From positions 163,264 through 227,263 of the forward strand of contig CAWKDW010000008.1 of the NCBI GenBank assembly GCA_963848475.1: 64,000 bases of DNA, in the 5' to 3' direction. A model generated the notes under the pieces. The model was given only the letters and a program-made list of their open reading frames with translations, had not been told where the DNA came from and made no database searches. Source of the DNA: Solirubrobacter sp963848475. GTDB lineage: Bacteria; Actinomycetota; Thermoleophilia; Solirubrobacterales; Solirubrobacteraceae. The position numbers and the translations under genes are program-made. Position 1 is the first letter of the stretch, and each line of letters begins with the position of its first letter. Below are positions 56,891 to 64,000 of this stretch, in pieces.

Positions 56891-57367
56891 ATGACGCTTC
56901 CGCAGGGCGAACTCGGACTGTTGGAGACGGAGACGGCGCAGCGCCTGCTGGCGTCGCCCATCAATGCACGGCTGGCCTATACGGGCTTAGACGGCAAGCC
57001 TCGAGCGATCCCGATCTGGTTCCACTGGACCGGCGAGGAACTGGTCATGGGCTCGTTCGCGGGTGCGGCCAAGGGGCGCGCGCTCGACGCTAGTCCCGAC
57101 GTCGCGATCACGATCGATACCGAGGGCTTCCCGTGCGACGTCCTGCTGCTGCGCGGCGAGGCGTCGGTCACCGAGGTCGACGGGTTCGTCCCGGAGTACG
57201 TGGAGGCGGCGCGACGGTACCTCGGCGAAGCGGGGGCCGCGGGCTTCGTGGCGCAGTTCGACGGCCAGCCGGTGCGGATGATCCGGATCGCGCTGCGCCC
57301 GACATGGGTCGGGCTGATCGACTTCAAGACGCGGATGCCCGGCGTCCTCGGCGGGGTCCAGGGCTAG
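56891..57367 (+). CDS. pyridoxamine-5'-phosphate-oxidase-like split-barrel protein
   Basis: Intact, 158 residues, GAGGG ribosome site. RLLASPINARLAYTGLDGKP, RAIPIWFHWTGEELVMGSFA, AITIDTEGFPCDVLLLRGEA, and MIRIALRPTWVGLIDFKTRM match the PNPOx/F420-binding split-barrel superfamily (FDOR). In actinobacteria many of these use F420. The exact cofactor cannot be told from the sequence. Ends with a 4-nt overlap against the metallohydrolase fragment. Confidence 0.8.
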   Translation: MTLPQGELGLLETETAQRLLASPINARLAYTGLDGKPRAIPIWFHWTGEELVMGSFAGAAKGRALDASPDVAITIDTEGFPCDVLLLRGEASVTEVDGFVPEYVEAARRYLGEAGAAGFVAQFDGQPVRMIRIALRPTWVGLIDFKTRMPGVLGGVQG

Positions 57368-57885
57368 AGCGGCTGCCAGTAGCGTCGGCCGTCCTCACGC
57401 ACGACGCGCCCGAACGGCGGATCGGGGAAATGGCTGGCGGAGAAGATCAGCGGTTCGCTCTCGAGTAGATCGAGCAGCTGCCGGCGCGTGTCGCGCTGGC
57501 CCTCGAGATCCGCGTCGAACCGCGAGCCCCAGTCGGGCTCGGTGACCTGGGCGGGGTGCAGGAACGCGTCGGCCACGAGCAGCGCCCGCTCGCCGGCGGA
57601 TTCGATGCGCACGCCGGCGTGCCCGGGCGTGTGCCCCGGAGCCGGGACCACCGACACCTCACCCGTGACCGCGTGCTCGCCCGCGATCAGCTCCAGCGCG
57701 CCGAGGCGCTCGAGCGGCGTGATCGTCTCCTCGACGTAGGACAGCGGCAGATGCGCCTGGACCTCGGGGCTGTGGAACGCGTGCCAGTCCACCTCCGGCA
57801 CCAGGTAGCGAGCACGCGGGAACGCGAGCCCACCGTCGCGCAGGTTGCCGCCGACATGGTCCGGATGCAGATGCGTCAGGAGCAC
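57364..57885 (-). pseudogene. metallo-beta-lactamase-fold hydrolase lacking its N-terminus
   Basis: The zinc motif LLTHLHPDHVGGNLRDGGLA sits at the very start of the open frame, followed by VVPAPGHTPGHAGVRIESAG, LLVADAFLHPAQVTEPDWGS and IFSASHFPDPPFGRVVREDG. Complete relatives have about 80-100 residues before H-x-H-x-D-H. Here VHIDIV still precedes it in frame, but an in-frame TGA lies six codons further up. The missing part is not found upstream, where the LuxR gene begins at 57952. So the gene was cut by a rearrangement. A start at GTG 57885 would give an incomplete fold. Confidence 0.65.
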
Positions 57886-57939
57886 GATGTCGATGTGGAC
57901 GGAACATAAGCGATCTCAGGTCGCGCCGCGGCCCGCGAT

Positions 57940-57945
57940 TAGGAT
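57940..57945 (+). promoter_or_regulatory. -10 box of the LAL regulator gene
   Basis: TAGGAT ends 6 nt before GTG 57952 with no ribosome site, consistent with a leaderless message. Confidence 0.45.
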
Positions 57946-57951
57946 CATCTC

Positions 57952-60738
57952 GTGCTCATCGGGAGGGAAGCCGAGTCGGCTCAGCTCGGGCGCCTGCTCG
58001 ACCGCGTGCGCACGGGACACGGTGAGGCGCTCGCGCTCGCGGGCGAGCCCGGAGCCGGCAAGACCGTCCTGCTCGAGCACGCGATCGCGCGGGCCTCCGA
58101 CATGACGGTGCTGACGGCCCGCGGTGTCCCGACGGAGTCGCACATCTCGTTCTCGGGCCTGCTCGAGTTGCTGTACCCGGTGCTGGACGGCTGAAGGAGC
58201 TGCCGCCACCTCAGGCGGCCGCACTCGCCGGGGCGCTCGCGCTCGGACCGCCGGTCGGTGGCGACCGCTTCGCGGTCTACGCGGCCACGCTGAGCCTGCT
58301 CGCCAGGCTCGCCCACGACCGGCCGGTGCTGGCGGTGATCGACGACGTGCACTGGCTCGATCCCGCTTCCGTCGAGGCCGTCCGGTTCGCGGCCAGGCGG
58401 CTCGGCGACGAGCGCGTCGGAGTGCTGTTCGCCACGCGCACCGAGGAGCGCGGGTCGTTCGACCCGTCCGGGCTCGAGCTGCTCAGCGTCGGCGGTCTCG
58501 AACGCGACGCCGCGCTCGCGCTCCTGCCGGCCGGAACCGCGACCAGCGTCGCCGAAGAGATCCTGCGGGCGACCGCGCACAACGCGCTGGCGCTGGTCGA
58601 GATCCCCACCCTGCTCACCTCGGGTCAGCTGCTAGGCCGCGAGCCGCTCGACGACCCGCTGCGCGCGGGGGCGCGAGCCGAGCGTGCATTCCTGAGCCGC
58701 GTCTCGTCCCTGCCGATCGAGGCGCGCTCGGCGCTGCTGCTGGTCGCGGCCAGCGGGTCGCCGTCGATGGAGGCGATCCTGCCCGCCCTCGCGGTGTTCG
58801 AGCTGGACCCGAGCGCGCTCGAGGCCGCGGAGGCCGCCGACCTGATCGTGCTCGACCCGCGCATGCTGCGGTTCCGGCAACCGCTGGTGCGGTCCACCGT
58901 CTATCACGGCGCCACGGCGGCACAGCGTCGCGCGGCGCACCGGGCGCTCGCGCAGGCGCTGGACGGCAACGCGGACGCGCATGCGGCGGTGCGACGTGCG
59001 TGGCACCTGGCGGCGGCGACGCTCGGGCCTGACGCGGAGGTCGCCGAGCAGCTCGACGCCGCCGCGCGCAACGCCCGCGATCGCGCGGGGCACGCCGAGG
59101 CCGCCGCGGCCTTCGAGCGGGCGGCCGAGCTCACACCGCCCGGCGAGGAACGCGTTCGCCGGAGCCTCCGCGCGGCCGAGGCATGGCAGCTCGCCGGCCG
59201 CTCGCTGCGCGCCGTGGAACTGATCGACCAGGTGCTGCCAACGATCGACGACCCACTCCTGCGCGCGTCGGCCCATCACCTCGGCGGCCGCATCGACATC
59301 TGGCGCGGCCCGGCGCTCGAGGCCACGGACCGGCTGGTCGCCGAGGCCGAGCGGATCGAGGACATCGCGCCCGAGCTCGCCGCGCGCATGCTCGCCGACG
59401 CCGTGACCGGCGCCGTGGTCGCGGCGCACATCGACGAAGCGGTGATCCTGGGACGCAAGGCCCATGAGGCCGCGATGCGCGTCGGCGGCATGCCCGAGCT
59501 GCTCGCCGCCCTTCAGCTCGGCAAGGCGCTCATCCTCCACAACGACGCGGCCGGCGATGCCCTGATCCTGCGCTATCGCGAGCTGATGGTCGACGACGAT
59601 CCGCTCACGCTCGCCATGGAGCTCGCGCACTGCCTGCCGATGCTGATGACGATCGAGGCCTACGACGAAGCCCGGGTCGTTCTCGACCGGCTCGTCCGTG
59701 CCGCACGAGGGCGCCGGCGCGTTCGGCCTGCTGGCCTACTGCCTCGGCGCGCAGTCCGAGCAGGACATGCGGCTCGGCAACTGGGCGTCCGCCTACGCCG
59801 ACGGTTTCGAGGCCGTCGACCTCGCACGCGAGGCCGGCGAGGTCGGGCAGCTGTCCTACAACCTCGCCCGGCTGGGCTGGATCGAGGCCGCCCGCGGCGA
59901 CGAAGCGGCCTGTCGCGCGCACGCCGACGAAGCGATCGAGCTTGCCGCCGGGTTCAGCTTCGGCTCCTCGACGATCTTCGCCGAGAGCACCCTCGCGCTG
60001 CTCGAGCTCGGCATCGGGCAGACCGAAGCCGCGGTCGATCGGCTCCGGGTCCTGCGGCGTACCGGCCTGTTCAGCGTCTATGAACCGAACCGGCTGTTCT
60101 GGCGACCCGACCTGATCGAGGCCGGTGTGCGCAGCGGGCAGCTCGAGGAGGCGGAGTTCACGCTCGCCGAGCTCGAGCAGCAGGTCGCTCGCACCCGGCG
60201 GCCGCTGAGCCTTGCGGTCCTGCATCGCTGCCGCGGCATGCTCGCGGCTGACGACGGCTTCACCGAAGCCTTCGACACGGCGCTGCAATGGCACGACGCC
60301 AGCCCGGCGGCGTTCGAGCGGGCGCGTACCGAGCTCTGTTACGGCGAGCGGCTGCGACGCGCACGCCGGCGCGTAGAGGCACGCGCCCAACTGCGGGCCG
60401 CGGTCGCGACCTTCGACCTGCTCGGCGCGCGGCCATGGGCCGAACGCGCACGTGGCGAGCTGCGAGCGAGCGGGGAGAGCGTCCGAACGCACGACGCCAG
60501 TAGCGCTGAGCAGCTCACCGCACAGGAGCTGCAGGTCGCGCGGATCGTCGCCGAGGGAGCGACGAACCGCGAGGCGGCGGCAGCGCTGTTCGTGAGCCCC
60601 AAGACGATCGAGGCCCACCTGCACAGCGCCTACCGCAAGCTCGGTGTGCGCTCACGCCCCGCGCTCGCCCACCGCCTGCGCAGCGGTGGGGCCGACCGCG
60701 AGCCCCACCGGTCCCAGCCAGGAGCCGGCGGCTCCTGA
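57952..60738 (+). CDS. LAL-type LuxR-family transcriptional regulator, two frame breaks
   Basis: About 928 residues. N-terminal ATPase: VLIGREAESAQLGRLLDRVR, Walker A LALAGEPGAGKTVLLEHAIA, Walker B VLAVIDDVHWLDPASVEAVR, GVLFATRTEERG. A long TPR-like helical middle (AAEAWQLAGRSLRAVELIDQ, AIELAAGFSFGSSTIFAEST) precedes a LuxR helix-turn-helix: LTAQELQVARIVAEGATNRE, AAAALFVSPKTIEAHLHSAY, RKLGVRSRPALAHRL. Breaks near 58190 and 59703 are single-base losses. LAL regulators activate sugar or secondary-metabolite genes; the ThuA gene is the nearest candidate target. Confidence 0.88.
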
Positions 60739-60745
60739 CTGGGAC
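60711..60745 (+). terminator. terminator overlapping the LAL regulator stop
   Basis: GTCCCAG-c-CAGGAGCC-ggc-GGCTCCTG-a-CTGGGAC: 15 pairs with one C/A mismatch. The stop codon TGA (60736-60738) lies inside the 3' arm, so the hairpin also encodes the last residues. Confidence 0.75.
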
Positions 60746-60762
60746 GGGGCGGGTCTACGCGC

Positions 60763-63700
60763 TCACGGTGTCGTGGTCGACAGCGTGAACGTGAGCGTCT
60801 TGCTGTAGGTACCGGTACGCAGCGCGTCGGTGGCCGCGATCGACTGCTTGAACACGACCGTGACCGCCTCGTTGGAGGTCGGGGCCGACCACGTCTTCAG
60901 CGTCGTCGGGGCCGCCGAGCCCCCGACCGGCGCGAACGCGCCGCCGCCGCTGGCCTGCAGCGTCTGCGGCAGCGCGAACGTGCCGTTGACGAGCTTGCCC
61001 GTGTTGGTCGCGCTCGGATCGGCGACCGACAGCGTCGCGTCACCGGCCGTCGAGATCACGGTCGCCGTGGTCGAGCCGTTGTAGTCCTTCGCCACACCCG
61101 GCGTGAACGCGCCGAACGTCGCCGGCGCACCCATCGTCAGCGCGAGCGTCGCCGGCACACTGCCACCGACGGTGCCGGTGGCCGGCTCGGACTGCAGCGT
61201 CGGGGTCGGCGGCTCGGTCTCGCTGCCGGCCATCCAGTTCACGAGCTCGACGCCCTTGGACTGGATCTCCAGCAGCGCGGCCCCGTTATCGGCACCCGCG
61301 TTGGCGAGTCGCTTGGACTGCGCGACGAACTGCCGCGCGGCCACGGCCGCGGCCGCGTCGTCGCCCGCGCGATGGGCGGCGTCGGCACTCGCGAGCGCCG
61401 CGCTCAGCGCGGTGTTGCCGGCGGCGGTCACGTTGCCGTCAGCGGCCGCGTCGGCCAGCAGGTCCTCGACCTCGTTGAAGGTGACGCAGTTCGCGTACTC
61501 CTGCCCGCCGGTCCACTGGACCGCGTTGAGCATCATCGTCTTCCACCACGCCTCGTTGGTGAACTGCCAGTTGTGCCCGAGGGTCGTGGTGAACGAGCGG
61601 CCGCCATCGAAATTGCGGCACCAGGTCATCGCGTGCTCATCGCTGTTGATCAGCGCGCCCGTGCCGTAGCCGAGCTGGCCGACGAGCGAGTCCTCGTTCT
61701 CGTACTGCAGCGGGTGCACGATGCCCAGCTCGGCCGGGTTGCGGTTGGTGTTGTAGAGCTCCTCGACCGTGAAGAAGCGGCTCGGCATGTCCGCCGTGGT
61801 CGTGTGAGCGCGGTCCGCGGTGACGAGCTCGACATGCCCGCCGGATTCGGTCTCGATCAGGATGCCGCCCTGGTTGCTGCCGTGGTTGGTGAAGCCGGCA
61901 CCGACCAGGTCCATGTACCAGGGGATGTTCTGCATGGCGTCGGTGCCGCCGTGGATCGCGATCACGCCGCCCCCACCACGGACGAACGCCTGCAGGTTCG
62001 CGAACTCGACCCCGTTGAGCGATGCCGAGCCGTTGATGCCGACGGTCGAGTTGAAGACGATCGTCTTGTACTGCTTGAGCGTGTCCAGATCCAGGAACGG
62101 GCTGGTCGGCAGCGAGACGCCGGCCGCCGGGTAGCGGCCCGGGCTGCCACCGATACTCGGGTCCCAGATGTCGACGTCGAAGCCGTTGGCGGCGCCGAGC
62201 TGCTGGAACATCCAATGGAAGTCGACGATCGACTGGTGGCGGAAGCCACCCGCCCGGCCGTTGACGAGGATCTTGTACGTCGCGCCGGCGACGGACATCG
62301 GCGCCGTCGGGTTGAAGTACTGGCGGATCGCTGATCGCCCGGGTCAGACGGCCCGTACGTCACGCCCGTGCCGCTCGTATCGACCGGCGTGCCCTGCAGC
62401 TGCGCGATCAGCGCCGAGCCCGCGCTGACCAGCGCCGGCTCGCCCGCGGCCGCGCGCTTGAAGTCCTCCAGCGCGAGGATCGCGGCCGCGGTGTTGCTGG
62501 CGTCGGCCTTGGTCTTGGCGTCGGCGAGCAGCGTGCGCAACTCGGTCGCCTTGGCGGCGGAGATGTACGGCCGCGGGTTGATCGCCGCGACGCCGGTCGC
62601 GTGCGCCTTCGTCAGCGGCGCGGTGAGGGTCACATTGGCCAGGGACGTCGCCGTACCGGCGGCGTGGTCCTTGGCCAGCGGAGCGCTCAGTACCACGTTC
62701 GGTGCCGGCGCGGCCGGGATCGGCGAGATGTGACGCAGGACGGTCACGACCTCCTGGTTGGCCCCGTTGTCGAGCACGATCGGCTGACCGATGATCGGGC
62801 CGTTGCTCGTCGGAGCATTCGTTCCCGTCGCGCCGTTCTGCGTGTAGCTCGCGATCCGCACCTCGGTCGCCCCCGCGGTCGCCGCGGCGGTCAGTGTCGT
62901 GTTGAGGGTCGGAAGAGGGCTCAGTGCCTTGGCGATCGTCACCGTCTCCTGGTTGTCGCCCGAGTCGACCACGACCTGCTGTCCGGCGCGGAATCCGACG
63001 GGGCTCTGGAGACGCAGGCCGGTCCCGCCCACGGCCGTCGCGCCGTTGAGCGTCGTCCGCAGCGCGTTGTCGGCGTACTGATCGATCACGGTCGCGAGGT
63101 CGGCGAAGGAGGTCGTGACCACGAACGTGTTCGTAGACTTCAGCGCGCTGCCCGCGGTGTCCTGAAGCGCCACGGTCGTCGTGTGCTTACCGACCGTCAG
63201 ACGGTTCAGCGGCAGCGTCTTCGGGATCACCGTCACGCCATCGATCGTCATCTTGCGCGGCGCGGAACCGCCCGCGCCATTGCTGACCGTGTCGGTCGGG
63301 TCATTAAGGCGCGGATCGGTCCGCAGCGGCGTGAGCGACTGCGACTGCAGGATCTTGCCGTCGATGACCTGCGGCACATAGACCTGCACGCCGCTGAGGT
63401 GGATCTTCGTCAGCGCGCTCGTCAGCGTGACATTCGCCGCCGGCGCCGCCGGCGCCGGGCTGATGATGGTTGCGATCTTCACGATCTCCGCGTTGGGGCC
63501 CTGATCGAGCTGCAACATATCCCCGGCCGCGCGATTGGTCAGACTGTCAAGCCGGAGCTCGGTCGCACCGATGGCGGCCGCCGCCTGCGTCGTCGTCGCC
63601 GACGAGGCCCACGCCGCCACCGCACCCTTGCTGTCGATCCGCAGCGCGATCGTGTCGTAGGTCGCGGTACCCGGCCACGGCCGCGCCGGCGGCATGCGCG

Positions 63701-64000
63701 CTGGCCAACGGTGCCGTCAAGGTCACATTCCCGCCGGCGAGGCGGGCGCCGGGACGACGATCGACGCGATCGTCGCCGTCTCCGACCCGCCCCCGTATCG
63801 ATCAGCAACGTGTCGCCCGCGCTCCGACCCGTCGTGCTCGTCAGACGCACGCCCTTCGCCCCGACCACCGACGCCTGATTCAAGGTGGTATTTGTCGTCG
63901 CACCCCGCGAAACATTCCCCGAACTGTCGACCGCCCGATAGCGCACCGTCGTATTGCCCTCCTGCGAGAGCGCCACACTCGCCGTCGCCGACGGACCAGC
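60763..64000 (-). CDS. giant secreted ThuA-domain protein, 5' end beyond window, two or more frame breaks
   Basis: More than 1,070 residues. From the N-terminal side: an Ig-like end (VALSQEGNTTVRYRAVDSSG), several ~70-residue repeats of the form GATELRLDSLTNRAAGDMLQ, a helical spacer, then a ThuA-like domain (YKILVNGRAGGFRHQSIVDF, GGGGVIAIHGGTDAMQNIPW, GHVELVTADRAHTTTADMPS, NSDEHAMTWCRNFDGGRSFT, TTLGHNWQFTNEAWWKTMML) and a C-terminal cassette shared with the M14 peptidase. ThuA-like domains have a glutamine-amidotransferase-like fold linked to sugar (trehalose) use. Breaks near 62325 and 63700. Probably an extracellular carbohydrate-active protein. Confidence 0.75.
60772..61170 (-). repeat. 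C-terminal cassette, copy B (in the ThuA protein)
   Basis: Encodes GAPATFGAFTPGVAKDYNGS, TTATVISTAGDATLSVADPS, LVNGTFALPQTLQA and ALRTGTYSKTLTFTLSTTTP. By eye about 75-80 percent identical in protein to copy A at 46970-47365, with long runs of identical DNA (for example GTGAGCGTCTTGCTGTAGGT). The two host proteins are otherwise unrelated. Confidence 0.85.
62590..63910 (-). repeat. tandem ~70-residue repeats in the ThuA protein
   Basis: Four diverged units with the plan: NTTLN-type lead, GA-x-E/G-x-RL, AGD/Q-x(4)-D-x-G-x-N-x-E-x-V-x-I, I-x-P-x-PA-x-PA-x-NV-x-L-x-APL-x-K-x-H-A-x-G. Examples: RAAGDMLQLDQGPNAEIVKI; RAGQQVVVDSGDNQETVTIA; IIGQPIVLDNGANQEVVTVL; RSAGDTLLIDTG. They are beta-rich modules that likely form a stalk. 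Confidence 0.7.

Noticed and set aside
60763..60830. Sortase signal at the end of the ThuA protein
   Set aside because: The C-terminus has no LPxTG-like motif, hydrophobic helix or basic tail.

Overview
The window is very GC-rich, uses many GTG/TTG starts and packs genes with 1-17 nt start/stop overlaps. Gene content points to an actinobacterium, most likely class Thermoleophilia (Solirubrobacterales: Conexibacter/Solirubrobacter-like). Evidence: a BsaP-type helper gene inside the biotin operon, a bd oxidase, an LAL-type LuxR regulator, several large secreted repeat proteins and many leaderless starts. The taxonomic assignment is inference. About 30 genes contain one or more single-base frame breaks, with conserved sequence continuing in another frame. 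This includes biotin, methionine, respiration and signalling genes, so most breaks look like base-calling or assembly indels rather than decay. I annotate these as single genes over their full span.

Layout. 1-1.7 kb: a frameshifted nucleotidyltransferase-like gene facing a DUF4062 gene, next to tRNA-Thr(GGU). 1.9-5.5 kb: LhgO and an IlvD/Edd sugar-acid dehydratase, divergent from an RraA-family aldolase. 5.5-6.1 kb: non-coding DNA with two diverged ~200-bp direct repeats. 6.1-8.8 kb: GNAT, NUDIX and a membrane metallophosphoesterase. 8.85-12.9 kb: complete biotin operon bioA-bioD-bioB-bsaP-bioF. 12.9-14 kb: a yybP-ykoY (Mn2+) riboswitch and terC. 14-17 kb: secreted subtilase and secreted beta-rich proteins. 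17-23.6 kb: GGDEF-EAL protein, malonyl-CoA-synthetase-like ligase, and an OmpR regulator with a hybrid histidine kinase. 23.7-27.3 kb: methionine operon metY - CoA-binding protein - metX - hydrolase. 27.5-31.4 kb: envelope and secreted proteins (adhesin-like, L,D-transpeptidase, ferritin-like, SGNH hydrolase).

31.4-35.3 kb holds an unusual overlapping four-gene operon, fetA-fetB-dpgC-like-paaK: a metal exporter with a cofactor-free dioxygenase and an arylacetate-CoA ligase. 35.4-39.2 kb: PlsC, a MaoC/MmcQ/winged-helix operon, and methyltransferase-GntR. 39.3-41.8 kb: cydA-cydB plus an overlapping 55-residue membrane protein. 41.9-46.8 kb: a hydroxyproline-dehydratase-like enzyme, a polytopic membrane protein, peptide deformylase, and divergent MarR/Cfa. 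47-50 kb: a secreted M14 carboxypeptidase. 50.1-53 kb: a Cys-tailed MarR regulator divergent from an SDR and an acyl-CoA synthetase. 53-57.9 kb: methyltransferase, two CorC/HlyC-type proteins, a lipoprotein, a PNPOx-like protein and a truncated metallo-beta-lactamase-fold gene. 58-64 kb: an LAL regulator and a giant secreted ThuA protein that runs off the right edge and shares its C-terminal domain with the M14 peptidase.

Recurring regulatory themes are leaderless starts with a TANNNT box 6-9 nt upstream, divergent pairs whose -10 boxes overlap on the two strands (37.88, 41.86 and 45.51 kb), and translational coupling inside operons.
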